Assembly: GCA_027886185.1 (NCBI GenBank)
Contig: WOAB01000103.1
Location: forward strand, 434,001 to 498,000
DNA length: 64,000 nucleotides
Source of the DNA: Rheum nobile
Taxonomy: Eukaryota; Streptophyta; Magnoliopsida; Caryophyllales; Polygonaceae
Direction: 5' to 3'
This document shows positions 1 to 10,672 of this stretch, in pieces. The notes under the pieces were generated by a model. The model searched no databases and was not told the DNA's origin. It saw nothing but the letters and a program-made list of their open reading frames with translations. The first letter of the stretch is position 1; every line of letters begins with the position of its first letter. Made by a program: the position numbers and the translations under genes.

Positions 1-569
1 TTTGACGTCCAGTCAAAGGAAGGAGGCGATATGCTCTCAAACTTAAGCTTTGATTCAAATTAGACGTAACCTAGTACAGAAGGTCGAGATAACCTTTTAT
101 AGGACATAGCAGGACTCAGATGGGCCGAGTCTCACTTAATGGGCTGGCCCACACGACACGCGTGGAACACACGCCAAAAAGAAACACTGAAAATAATAAT
201 GTTCTAAAATTTACAAAGATATTCAAAGAACGCGTTCAATGATGATGGGGGAGGATCTTTGAGATAGAACGCGATCTCTGGACTTGGATGGAGTCGCTTG
301 AATGAGGACGCGGTCTCTGTACCAGATGCGAGGCGCGTGAAGGAGATCGAGGTCTTTGTACTTGGTCCTTCTGAGCCCACGATCATGGCTTCTTCTTCTA
401 TGGTCGTCATGGAGGGCAGGGTCGCATCAGGAAACCTACTCCTCCAATGAAATACCCAAGGTCTCAGGAAGCACAACAAAACTATCTCCACTAAGAACTG
501 TACCTACTCATGAATCTCCAGGGTACCAACACAACAACACAACAACATAACACACCAACTTCAAGGAAA

Positions 570-1020
570 GCAGAGTACTTCTCCCAAGCTTAACCCGAAC
601 ACCATAGAGTGAATGTGACCATCTAATCCTAGCTCCAGTCTATCTTCTTATAACTCCCAAAGTGACCTACCTGAATCCTCCTTATGATTCCACCACTTAT
701 GTCGCCACGCCAGAATGAATGAATCCTAATAATCACTCCTCTTCTTTTCACTCATTTTGCCTAGGCGCCCTTTCGAGTTTTCACCTAGCCACTCATTTCA
801 TTTTTCAAAGATGAGCTCACCAGTCCTCACATCGCTCTTCAACCTCTTTTTACCCCAGCCTAATGCTGGTCCGAACCACCTGCTTATTGCCTAAGCCGCC
901 TTTTCAGGTTTTTGACTTAGCCCAGGATTTTATTTTATTTTATTTTATTTAATAAAAATAGTAGTACAGATGACCAGCAAGTATAACTCTCTCCCCCATG
1001 CTTAAATATTGCATTGTCCT
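570..1020 (-). repeat. 3' internal untranslated tail of Athila-type element
   Basis: Reversed, this stretch matches about 24,690-25,170 of the + strand element: a 'cattgaggacaatgca' word, then AAGCATGGGGGAG (reverse of 991-1003), then a paired pattern of 'cccgaaagggcgcct'-like words and 'agcaggtgg...ccagcattaggctggggta'. There is no coding. The shared order shows that the two elements descend from one family. Positions 1-570 hold no recognisable polypurine tract or LTR start on the minus strand, and I assign nothing firm there. Confidence 0.65.
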
Positions 1021-1254
1021 CAATGTAATGAAAGACGAAAATGAAACTCTGGGGGGAAAGAAAGATACCCACTAGCGATGTCGAGGTGGTCTGCGTCTCG
1101 GATGTCGTGGTTGACGGGGCGGCGGAAAGTCATGGAAACAAGAGTCTCTGGTGCAATGGCGGGAGGCAATGAAATTAAGCCCATTGGTTGTTGGTCCTTT
1201 ATATGCCTCCCACCTGTGTGAATCAAATGCGTCCCAATGTTGACTGTAAGAGCA

Positions 1255-1425
1255 CTACACCATCGACTGATCTGGGAGCATCCGCACATCCGCACCAAGC
1301 TCAGCTATCCACTCCTCATATTGTCTATTGGGGTCTGCAGGATCACTCGAAGTGCCTGCTGCACTGTGTTGTCTATCAACAGCATATGCATAATCAGTGA
1401 AAACTGATGTGATCATGGCCACCAT
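1255..1425 (-). pseudogene. Short C-terminal coding remnant in Athila-type internal DNA
   Basis: A 56-codon open frame runs from an ATG at 1425 to a TAG at 1255-1257 on the minus strand. It is acidic near its end and contains the run NRQYEEWIAEL. It lies between the gag-protease part and the 3' internal non-coding tail of the Athila-type element, where these elements often keep a residual C-terminal coding piece. I do not recognise a named domain. It may be the end of a deleted polyprotein or a chance frame. Confidence 0.3.
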
Positions 1426-2307
1426 AGTTTCTCAAGAGGACCAAGATCTTGTTTCGAAGAAAGTGTTCAAGAGTTGGAAGATATCAAAATCTTATAATTT
1501 GGCCCTTAGACACCTGCTCAGTATTTTAGCTCATTCAGGAGCTATAAAAGTCCAATGGAGGCCCATGAATAGTCGTTGGAAAGATAAGAGAAAGGGCTAC
1601 GACTTTCATGCTTTGCTCATTCACCAAATGTGCATAAAACATGCATGGAAGTACCAATTGATACAGAAGCTTAAATCTGGATGCGAAGAGTCACCACCAA
1701 CTTCAAAGCAAAGAAGGCCAAACAACTCTACCACATCCAAGGATTTCAAGGCACGTCCTTAATTGATTTTGGGTGAATTAGTTTATGGTTCAATTGCATT
1801 TGATGCAACAATAAAAGGAGCAACTCTTCCTCTCCCTCAATATCAAGACAAGACTCTTGATATTTCTCATCATTGTAACTCTTGGTATTTCTTTTCTTTA
1901 AATACTTGAACTTGCAGCCATTGTTAGGCACGTTGAATATGGATATATTCTTGAGTTTTCCTATAAAAAACTTTGAGAAACCATTAGGTTTGACGTCTTG
2001 TTTGGTGAGTCTATCCAAACACCGTTGTAGTCCGATTCGTGGTGAGTTTATCCACTAATTTGAATACAACTTCTTCTGGCCAATTTGGTGCGTTATATCC
2101 AAACTTGTCCAGTTGCTTATCCCTTCCCATTTCCCTCACGTTTCCATCAAAACCATTCGATCCACTCATTTTCACTAACAACACATCTTCGCTCACGGTT
2201 CCGGTTTCAAGAGTTGTCTTTATCGGCTTAAGCGACGATCCTTTCCTTGACCAGTTCGAGATCCTCAACCAAGGACCTATCAAGAGAGGGAGGATGAAAG
2301 TTTCAAA

Positions 2308-3568
2308 TGATATGGCCCAAGCACGGATCCGGACTGGTCCAAGGTAGTTCTGCCGTCCAAGCCACCGATGATCAAGCCTTGCGATGTGCGAATCGAGAAG
2401 GGTATTGGAAACCACTTCGAAAGAGCGATTAAGAGGAGATTTGAGATGGATGTTGGGAGGATGAATGGGATGGATAGGCTACTGAAATTGTTGGATAAAC
2501 TCACCAACAAGTTCACTAGATTTCGAGGGCAAAAACTAAGATAAACGCACTTAGATCTTAACCACGAGAATTGGATAAACACACCAATTGAGACGTTCAA
2601 GCTTGAGAGTTTTTGAGAGTGTTTTCTCTGGAAAAACTTAATCAAAATGTATGCTAAAACGTGGCCAAAAACTGAGGCCAAAAACCCTTAAGTAGTCTAC
2701 TAATGTTCTAACACAGGCCCTTCGCAGTAACAGGGCAAAACGACTCCGTTTAATCTGAATTTTGGATATGTGGGCCTGGACATCATCAGGAAAAATCCCA
2801 ACAAAATTCAGCCCAAACGCATGAGGCATCTGGAGATCGCCTGGTTGGCATGTCATGACATTGCCGACGCCGACGTTGTGGATGTCAAGATGTGGCTTTC
2901 ACTGGTCCACCGGGAACGCCACCACTTTTCTCGGCCAACCTGGGTTCCTTGGCACTCCTTGGATCCATGAAGGTTGTAGGAGAAGTTGGAGACCGGTTGG
3001 GGTAGATGGGCTCGGTGAGTGCCGCAACTCTTCTTCTTGTGCCGACGCCTTCACTTGGCAAAGCAAGGTCACCGAGGCGTCGAGCGTTTGGCCAGGCACT
3101 CCTTGAGCTAATAGCCTTCTTTGGAGGTCCTTGAGCACCTTCTTGGCATTGTCCGGCATCGGGGCCATTTCTTGCACAAGTGCCATCACCGAGCCATTTA
3201 GCATTTGGCTCGGCACTTCTGGTGCCAAAAGGCTTCTTTGGATGCCCTCTTGAAGACGCCTTGCTTGGGCCCGGGTGATCACGCCTTTGGCCTGGTGGAC
3301 GTCGGCGTGGCCTTGTTGGAGCCTTGCTAGTGCCCGGGCGCCAGATCTGGTGAGTGGCGCTGTGGGGGTTGGGTACACTTTGTTCGGTGCTCCTTGAGGC
3401 ATATTGACACTCTCCTCTATTGTCTCATGTGCCTCGAAGTTGGACTCATGTGCCTCAAAGTTGGCCTCATTTGCCTCCAGATTGCCTAGATTGCCCGCTT
3501 GCCCTAGCGGTGACGCCGGTGCCGATGGTGGTGACGTCACATGCTTTTGATGCGAATGCTGATTCACA
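2308..3568 (-). repeat. 3' LTR of the 2308-6903 element
   Basis: This 1261-bp repeat corresponds end to end to 5658-6903, with scattered substitutions and small indels. In element orientation it begins TGTGAATCAG after the polypurine tract and ends CCATATCA. Its first third (in element orientation) is translatable and continues the internal ORF: TRSGARAL and TRAQARRL words typical of the C-terminus of plant Ty3 polyproteins are encoded at about 3240-3370. Confidence 0.82.
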
Positions 3569-4677
3569 TCATCCTCCCCCCCTTGGGGAAGATTCAACCA
3601 TGAATCATCCTCCTTGTCCATGACATCCTTCCCTTCAATCAAAATCAAAAAGCGAGTCACAATATCCTTTTTATGAACATAATACGCATCTAGAAGCTCA
3701 ATATTTCCAAGATCTATATGGTATGCCAAAATGCATGAACAAGCAAAACAACTTTTCTTTCTATGTCTATGTATATGCTTAATCATGCTACTAGGAACAT
3801 AAAAAGCATACTTGATTTTGAAAATGAAACTATGGTCTATATGCATCCTATATGACTTGTCTTCAAAGAAAATCTCATGATGCATACTAAAATATCCACA
3901 TCTAAAACCACATTTCCCCTTATGCTCATGCAAATGATTAACCATGTCACAAGTGAAATGACAAACATCCTTACTCATGCAATTAGCAAAGTGACCTAGA
4001 TGCATGCTACCTGAAATACTATGAGGAAGATTGCAATAAGGAATGCAAGAACTTTTATCGAAACAAGTCAATGCATCATGTTTTACAAAATAATCTTTAA
4101 CACTAGATGCATGCACAGAAGGGTCCACATATGAAGAGACAAAATATGAACAAGTGAAAGATACTTCCCCGAATTTTGAACTTCTTGCATCTTTTCCATG
4201 TGCTATGTCCTCCTCATCCATGAAGATTCATTTTCCCTCCTTGATGACCAATTTATCTTCCTTTCCCATAAGGCCGAATGAAAGACATGTTGGAAGCATA
4301 GGCATTTCATCCAACCAAGGTGTAGCCATGTGGTTGAGAAAGCTATGTGTGTAGGAAGGAGCACCAAGAGGCTTTAGCATAAGCCACTTCAAATTAAGAA
4401 CATATGACTTGAAACTTTCATCCTCTCCCTCTTGAGGCTCGTCATCATAGATAGGAGGTCCATCCCATTGACTTGCAAGTTCCATTTGATTGGATGGCCC
4501 ATTATCTTGGAAGTTCTCTTGTAAATCATCACCATGGGATGACCTAAGTGGTTCTTCATCAAATATTGGGGACAGGTCCCATCGGACGACTATATCCTTG
4601 GTCACGTCCTCGGTGAAGGGGTAACTCACGGTGTCACTTAGCTCTTCCTCGAACACTTTGTGTGTGCCACCAGCCAT
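2899..4677 (-). pseudogene. Internal ORF reading through the polypurine tract into the 3' LTR
   Basis: An ATG at 4677 opens 149 codons, rich in Asp/Glu with repeated (W)D-x-P-I-(F/Y)-D-(D/E)-E-P words (about residues 35 and 75). This ends at a TGA (4228-4230). The same frame reopens at once and runs 440 codons from 4221 to 2899. The second part starts with a Cys/His-rich region (about residues 20-170), crosses the polypurine tract at about residue 217, and finishes in the LTR with Ser/Thr-Arg-rich words like those ending plant Ty3 polyproteins. No enzyme motif is visible. The D-x-P-I-Y-D word and the terminal TRS-x-A words are common in plant Ty3 elements, so I infer a deletion product of a larger polyprotein plus an accessory region. 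Function unknown. Confidence 0.55.
3569..3584 (-). other. Polypurine tract
   Basis: On the minus strand AAGGGGGGGAGGATGA directly precedes the TG start of the 3' LTR. It also lies inside the reading frame that crosses into the LTR, where it encodes a Gly-Glu-Asp-Asp run. Confidence 0.7.
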
Positions 4678-5642
4678 GCTACAAAGACACTCAAAGAAAA
4701 TGATTAGTCCAAAAACCGAATTGAAGAGTTGGAATGTTTACCTTGGTGGAGCAACTTCTCTTGGCTTCTCAACGGATGAGGAGTCTCCACGTCCCACCTA
4801 CCTTGGACACAATCAAAAGGCAAAACATCTTTCCAAGAGTAGTCACAATAATCAAGTTGATAACCACAAGGAAAGTTACAAAATTTCACCAATTGGGGTC
4901 AAGGCTAGGAAAGGTGTTTGGTCAAGAGGCTTAACTTCACACGTATGCTACACTTAGTTAAGATTTTTAAGCCTATCTCAAGTGCACAAAAGTAATAAGA
5001 ACTCAACCCTTCACCAATTCAAGAACCTTAGACACTTAGACAAAAGAAAAGAAAAGAAATTTCAGAAATAAGACCCGACTTTTTCTGGCCTTTGCCTTGT
5101 CTTTATCGAGTTTGATTCTTTTTTTTCTTTTTTTTATCCTTAAGATTGATGCTAAGTATTACAACTGATCACAACTTTGACGAATTCCAAGATACAATAA
5201 AAAAAATTCCACACGGTTCACTTGGTCACGTAACTAAAGTCCAAAAACAAGCTAGAGACTAAGTCCCTTTCCTTTTATGACACTTGAGAAAACTCTATAA
5301 GATATTTCATGCAGCATACAAATGTAGCTAAGCCAAGAAAGGAAAGAATTGTAATGTAACTTGGGTCAAGGCTGAATTAAGAGCATTAAATGTCCGAATT
5401 GATTGCAGAATTTAAACAAAATTAAAGGCCAAATAAGGTTACGTTTTTGGGGCAGCCCTCAACGTCTCCCTCTTAATTTCTTCTTCTCCTCCAACTGATC
5501 TCAGCCAAGGTATCCAGAAAATTCAGAAATCCCAAGCCAAGAACACAAAAACTCCACAACTACTCGCCTAGAGACAAAAGGTGAAGAATCACAAGCTTTT
5601 CTTATGGAAACAACTTGGAAATTGGAGACTAACCTTGAAGTA
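4678..5642 (-). other. Untranslated leader of the 2308-6903 element
   Basis: About 960 bp lie between the primer site and the first ATG of the internal ORF. The leader is AT-rich, has a T-rich run near 5110-5140, and shows no convincing frame or structured RNA by eye. It most likely holds the packaging and leader sequence of the element. Confidence 0.4.
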
Positions 5643-5655
5643 GGCTCTGCCACCA
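5643..5655 (-). other. Primer-binding-site-like word
   Basis: On the minus strand, two bases after the LTR end, the sequence reads TGGTGGCAGAGCC. This differs at two positions from the initiator-methionine primer site TGGTATCAGAGC used by many plant LTR elements. The position is right for a primer site; the exact tRNA is uncertain. Confidence 0.6.
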
Positions 5656-5657
5656 AA

Positions 5658-6903
5658 TGATATGGCCCAAGAATGGATCCAGACTGGTCCAAGGTAATTC
5701 CGCCGTCCAAGCCACCGATGATCAAGCCTTGCGATGTGCGAATCGAGAAGGGTCTTGGAAACCACTTCGAAAGAGAGATTGAGAGGCGATTTGAGATGGA
5801 TGTTGGGAGGATGAATGGGATGGATAGGCTACTGAAATTGTTGGATAAACTCACCAACAAGTTCACTAGATTTCGAGGGCAAAAACTAAGATAAACGCAC
5901 TTAGATCTTAACCACGAGAATTGGATAAACACACCAATTGAGACGTTCAAGATTGAGAGTTTTTGAGAGTGTTTTCTTTGGAAAAACTTAATCAAAATGT
6001 ATGCTAAAACGTGGCCAAAAACCGAGGCCAAAAACCCTGAAGTACTCTACTAATGTTCTAACACAGGCCCTCCGCAGTAACAGGGCAATACGACTCCGTT
6101 TAATCTTAATTTTGGATATGTGGGCCTGGACATCATCAGGAAAAAGCCCACCAAGCCCAAACGCACAAGGCATCTGGGAGATCGCTTGGTTGGCATGTCA
6201 TGACATTGCCGACGCCGACGTTGTGGATGTCAAGATGTGGCTTTCACTGGTCCACCGGGCACGCCACCACTTTGCTCGGCCAACCTAGGTTCCTTGGCAC
6301 TCCTTGGATCCATGAAGGTTGTAGGAGAAGTTGGAGACCGGTTGGGGTAGATGGGCACGGTGAGTGCCGCAACTCTTTTTCTTGTGCCAGCGCCTTCACT
6401 TGGCAAAGCAAGGTCACCGAGGCGTCGAGCGTTTGGCCAGGCACTCCTTGAGCTAATAGCCTTCTTTGGAGGTCCTTGAGCACCTTCTTGGCATTGTCCT
6501 GCGTCGGGGCCATTTCTTGCAGAAGTGCCATCACCGAGCCATTTAGCATTTGGCTCGGCACTTCTGGTGCCAAAAGGCTTCTTTGGATACCCTCTTGAAG
6601 ACGCCTTGCTTGGGCCCGGGTGATCACGCCTTTGGCCTGGTGGATGTCGGCGTGGCCTTGTTGGAGCTTTGCTAGTGCCCGAGGGCCAGATCTGGTGAGT
6701 GGCGCTGTGGGGGTTGGGCACACTTTTCTCGGTGCTCATTGAGGCATATTGACACTCCTCTATTGCCTCATATGCCTCGAAGTTGGACTCATGTGCCTCG
6801 AAGTTGGCCTCATTTGCCTCCACATTGCCCAGATTACCCTAGCGGTGACGCTGGTGCCGATGGTGGTGACGTCGCATGCTCTTGATGCGAATGCTGATTC
6901 GCA
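5658..6903 (-). repeat. 5' LTR of the 2308-6903 element
   Basis: This 1246-bp repeat is homologous to 2308-3568. It keeps the same coding stretch (open at 6244-6723 on the minus strand), but a small indel near 6730-6760 shifts the frame relative to the other copy. As the 5' LTR it would drive transcription leftward. Clear divergence from its partner means the insertion is not young. Confidence 0.82.
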
Positions 6904-7358
6904 TAAAAAACAGTATCAACCGGCATATCTGCAAAGTTCTCGTTCTGCTCCTCCTAATCATCATCAACTGCATCATGCCGTTCCATCAGGAGGTACCAAA
7001 TAGAAATATCAAGCTAATCTTCTCCTCCTCAACAACATCTCATTTCCGCCCCAGCAGCGGAATAAAGTTGGGCAGCGGAGCCGCGATTGCGGTTTTCACC
7101 CGCGCTCGCGTTTTTTTTCCAAGATAGGGAGACTTACAGTGATAAAACCGCGGTCGCGGGTTTTGGGTCGCGATCGCGGTTTCGCGTCTGTTGTGCTACA
7201 GACTCCGTCTTCGAACTCCTACCTGCGTTTTAGTCTAAAAACGAAACAACAATAATAAAAAACTTGAAAAGAAAAGACATGAAATGAATTACCTATCTCG
7301 GGTTGCCTCCCGAGCAGCGCCTTGGTTAACGCCGTGGCTCGACATAGTACCATTCAGA
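6904..7358 (-). other. Athila internal spacer with CG-rich palindromic words
   Basis: This is non-coding DNA between the protease stop and the nested element. Bases 7075-7195 contain several short inverted words made from ACCGCGGT, CGCGATCGCG and CCGCGCTCGCG. The same style of word recurs in the LTR at about 10,360-10,530. A minus-strand 'gggaggcaacccgag' word near 7290-7310 has its counterpart at about 24,000 in the + strand Athila-like element, confirming the shared layout. Confidence 0.5.
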
Positions 7359-7853
7359 TCAACTTGGGTTACTCACATCAACCGAACACTTAGGATCAAA
7401 ATCATGAGGGTGTCTCTTCACATCATCAATGTTGTATTCGACCCTCAACCCATCAAATTCCATAGTGAGTGAACCACTACTCACATCAATTTTTGTGTTT
7501 GCCATTTTTAGAAACGGTCTACCCAACATCACAGGGGCTGCATGCTTATCATGTCCCATATCCATCACAAAGAAGTCAGCAGGAAAAATCAGATTATCAA
7601 CCTTTACCAGAACTTCCTTTACTACTCCTTTTGGATAAACATTAGACATATCATCTAATTGAATCACTGTCCCAGTTTCATGCAATGGCCCAAGCCCCAA
7701 AGATTCATATAGCGAGTAAGGCAACACATTAATAGATGCACCTAAATCTAACATGGCTTTCTCAAACTTGGTGTCACCTATCGTGCAAGGAATGCTAAAC
7801 ATACTAGGGTCGCTACACTTCTTAGGCATTCGCTTTTGAAGCATAGCGGACAC
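7359..7853 (-). pseudogene. Athila-type retroelement aspartic protease
   Basis: This open frame of 164 codons encodes a retropepsin-like domain, which in LTR elements cleaves the Gag-Pol polyprotein inside the particle. The active-site triad region is D-L-G-A-S-I-N at about residue 36-42, the Athila form of the D-S/T-G motif, and the flap and ILG-like region follow (V-M-L-G-R-P-F at about residue 108). It lies one frame away from gag, with the shift near 7880-7900 at a run of 'gtaaagaaaaaggttcaggtaa'. Nothing resembling reverse transcriptase follows, so the polyprotein is truncated after the protease. The domain looks intact, but the element is non-autonomous. Confidence 0.8.
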
Positions 7854-7879
7854 ATTTTCACTTACCTGAACCTTTTTCT

Positions 7880-9322
7880 TTACCTGAACCTCACATTCTG
7901 GATTGGGTTCAACTCCGTTTGCGACAGGAGTTTACGCGTATCCCTGGCCTCCAATTTGCTCACTGCCAGAGAGATCCGCCCAACCTGATTCTCCAAGTTT
8001 TGAATGCTAGACTTGGTCTCATGCTGAAATTGCACCATATTGCTCTGCATTATAGACACAGTCTGAGTTATGGTGGTCATGCTCAGAGCAAGAGATTTAA
8101 TCATGTCATCAATAGACATTGAGGAACTCGGACTCTGCCCCTGAGGTCTAGGATCATATAGTGCTCGGAATTGTTGTTGTGGACCTCCAGGCTGCTGAAA
8201 TTGGTGCTGCCGCTGCAGAAACTGTTGTGGCCTCGGATGGAACTCTTGGTTGTCACGGCCTTCTGGAGGGTTCTGTTGGTTCCCGTATCTCAGATTGGGG
8301 TGGTCTCTCCACCCTGGATTATAAGTATTGGAGTACGGGTCATATTTTGTCCTCTGTGGACCAAAACCTTCTATAGCATTCACTTCAGCGGTAGGCTCTT
8401 GCAGTGTTGGACACGCATCAGTAGGATGCATCGTGTCATAGCAGATGCCACATGCCTTAACTTATTGCTGGTTTCCTTTCACCATGAAATGCCTCATCAT
8501 CTCCTTCAACTCATTCACGTCAGATTGCAGTGAAGATGATGGCTGGGAATCTGCGGCCTTAACTGCTTGAGAGCTTACTCTCTTGCTAAATTGCCTTGAG
8601 CCCTCAGATAGCTCAGAAAACATCTGAAAAGCTGCAGCAGGCGTGTTGTTCAGAATATTACCGCCACAAGCTGCGTTCACCATTCTACTCTCATCATCAA
8701 GAAGTCCACCATACAAATATAGAACGAGGTCTTGGTCAGAATAACCGTGGTAAGGACAACTTGATATCAATCTCTTGAATCTCTCGTAGTACTCATACAA
8801 CGTCTCAATAGCGTATAGTTCAATGTTGCTGATGTTCTTCTTTAGGCTATTGAGCTTCGTTGCAGGGAAGTACTTCTCCAGGAAGGCTTTCTTCATCTTT
8901 GTCCAAGTATCTATGCTTCATGGAGTTAGATAGTAGAATCGGTCATTGACCGAATCCTTCAGAGAGAAAGGAAAGGCCCTCAGCTTGATTTGGTCCTCAA
9001 TGACCCCCCTTGGCTTCATGCTGGTGCAGACAGCATGAAATTCAGAAAGATGCTTGTTGGGGTCTTCTCCATTCATTCCATGGAAGTGGGGTAGCAAGTG
9101 AATCAATCCAGACTTCAACTCAAAGTTGACACCATCAGCCAACTCGGGAAATTGCACAGCAAGCGGTTGCTGCTCCAGATTCGATGCAGTTAGCTGCCTC
9201 AAAGTCTGTTTTGCAACCATCTCGAGTTGCTCACGCACTTCTCTGCGGTTCTTGGAAAGTGTCCTCTCAATTTCTGTATCAAGATCTAAAGTAGGAGAGT
9301 CAGTAGCATGGGTGTGGACCAT
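7880..9322 (-). pseudogene. gag: Athila-type gag
   Basis: A single minus-strand frame runs from a likely ATG at 9322 to 7880, interrupted by a TGA (8918-8920) and a TAA (8462-8464). It encodes a nucleocapsid protein that would coat element RNA. The N-terminal third has the retrotransposon gag pattern (H-F-H-G-x-x-x-E-D-P-x-x-H-L, then L-R-x-F-P-F-S-L). The middle has A-F-L-E-K-Y-F-P and E-R-F-K-R-L. A CCHC zinc knuckle (C-x2-C-x4-H-x4-C) lies at about 8410-8455, right after the TAA. The C-terminal part is Gln/Pro-rich, followed by a probable coiled coil (S-I-Q-N-L-E-N-Q-V). The two stops make it non-functional as one product. Confidence 0.82.
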
Positions 9323-9388
9323 AAGACAGGTCCACACAACAGTTGGTAAACAAACAAACAAACAAACAAAGAAACAGAAAATTGAATT

Positions 9389-9406
9389 CCCCGGCAACGA
9401 CGCTAA
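9389..9406 (-). other. Decayed tRNA-Asp-type primer-binding site
   Basis: On the minus strand the sequence is TTAGCGTCGTTGCCGGGG, three bases from the LTR end at 9410. It matches the Athila primer site TGGCGCCGTTGCCGGGG seen intact at 22432, with changes in the first half. A run of five AAAC units lies next to it (9352-9371). Confidence 0.7.
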
Positions 9407-9409
9407 ATT

Positions 9410-10672
9410 TGATGAGGCTAAAGTCGTTATGCCTATCAAAGAATCCCTAAAAACCTAACTAAGTATAGCAGACAAGTAAGGGTCGAACCCAAGGGAAACA
9501 AAGGATCTATTTTTATGTAGGAAAGTAAGTTACCAACTAGGAACCAATGGGGGATTGTTGGTTGGTTTTCCATAACTAATGGATTAATGCAGAAAATGGT
9601 TAAGATTGTTGTAAATACGATTGTGAGGGCGCTTCACCTAACAAATATCCACACTTCAGTATGATAGGTTGATCATTGATTATCTCAAGTTCATTCAATC
9701 CTATGATTGTTCCTATTCCGATCTTATGTATATTAACATGTCAACTAGCCCTGAAAATACTAACCATTAAACAATCAAGAAACTATCAAAGATTCAATTT
9801 AACAGCAGCAGTAAGCATAGGAATTAAGCAGGATACATGCAACACTTAACAACTAGTCAGTATTAAACATGTAATCAATTCTCTTCACAATAAACATTCA
9901 CAACTAGTTTCTGTAAATTATGGTTGCTACTCTAGATAAGGAATTTCAACTAGAAATAACCAAATCCTAGCAATAGAAAATTACTAACATCAACTAGTTG
10001 ATCAAGCTAGTCAAATCAACAAAACTCAAAAAAGATAAGTTCAAAGAGAATTAATACAACCCAAAGGAAATAGAACAAGAGTTATAACCTCACAACCAAA
10101 TCAACCGAAGGCTTCAATCGTCAGGCGAAACAATGGAAATTAGTTCTTCATAGTCTTCTAGAATACAAAACCCTAGGGAAAAGAATGAACGATGATAAAA
10201 GTGATAATGAAAGTCTGATGTAAAAGAAAGATAAATAAAGACTTAGCAAAACCTAATTCCTCAAAGATAACGATAACAATCTTCTAAAAATAAAATAAAC
10301 GAACTAAAAGGAAATACAATAAAAGGAAATAAAATAAACTAAAGATCTCGGACGAAAATCGCGTCTCCGCGCCTGGCATGGGCCTGCGACCGCGGTTTCT
10401 CCGTGTGCTCCCCCCGCGGCTTCACCCATCGCGGCTCTCTCTCGCGGGCTTCCTTGTTGTGCCATGACCGCGGCCATTTTCCCGCGCCCGCAGTTTTGCT
10501 CTGCCGCGACTCCTTCTGCTTCTCGCTCGCGGCCTTCTCCTGTGATGGCTTCTTGGCCTTCATCTCTTCAATGCTTCAATACTCCACTAAAAATCTTCCT
10601 TTCTACCACTTCTTCTCTACAACTCCATTCTCCTAAAATGTCTTCTAAACCCACACAAATGGTACCTAATAA
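9410..10672 (-). repeat. 5' LTR of the minus-strand Athila element
   Basis: The inner edge is fixed by the primer-site remnant, and the last ~130 bases (element orientation) align with the LTR ends at 22,340-22,428 and 26,830-26,920 (the GGTTCGACCCTTACTTG word and a ...TCATCA end). The outer edge near 10,672 is inferred from a TATTAGGTACCATTT start resembling TGATAGGTGTCATTT at 20,816, so it is approximate. Bases 10,360-10,530 are rich in CG-palindromic words (ACCGCGGT, GCGCGGGC). The rest is AT-rich with no frame worth calling. Confidence 0.62.

Larger units (their letters stand above)
2308..6903 (-). mobile_element. 4.6-kb non-autonomous LTR element with coding sequence in its LTRs
   Basis: Two direct repeats, 2308-3568 and 5658-6903, both read TGATATGG...(CA)CA on the + strand and flank 2.1 kb of unique DNA. 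On the minus strand the right copy is followed after 2 bp by a primer-site-like word (5643-5655), and the left copy is preceded by a polypurine run (3569-3584), which fixes minus orientation. Flanking pentamers are TCAAA (2303-2307) and TAAAA (6904-6908), a 4/5 match. There is no protease, reverse transcriptase or integrase. The internal part holds one broken ORF that reads into the 3' LTR. It resembles a LARD or a gag-less derivative and depends on a helper element. It is inserted in the Athila-type element. Confidence 0.8.
1..10672 (-). mobile_element. Athila-lineage Ty3 LTR element, minus strand, split by a nested element
   Basis: Read on the minus strand, the segment runs LTR (9410-10672), primer-site remnant (9389-9406), gag (9322-7880), protease (7853-7359), then non-coding DNA to 6904. 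It resumes at 2307 and continues to the window edge. The gap (2308-6903) is a separate LTR element. The left arm at about 570-1020, reversed, matches the 3' internal region of the Athila-like element at 24,690-25,170, including an AAGCATGGGGGAG word, so both arms belong together. No reverse transcriptase or integrase is seen, so this is a non-autonomous gag-protease derivative. The 3' LTR is either outside the window or too diverged to recognise. Lineage comes from the protease (D-L-G-A-S-I-N) and the tRNA-Asp-type primer site, both Athila traits. Confidence 0.72.

Noticed and set aside
1397..1762. 121-codon plus-strand frame near the left edge
   Set aside because: It lies antisense to the Athila-type interior, overlaps the minus-strand remnant, and shows no known motif or splice context.
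2280..2681. Minus-strand frame beginning M-A-S-V-F-G, repeated at 5,501-6,031, as a gene
   Set aside because: It lies within the LTRs of the 2308-6903 element and is duplicated only for that reason. Its Ser/Leu-rich composition and lack of motifs suggest chance.
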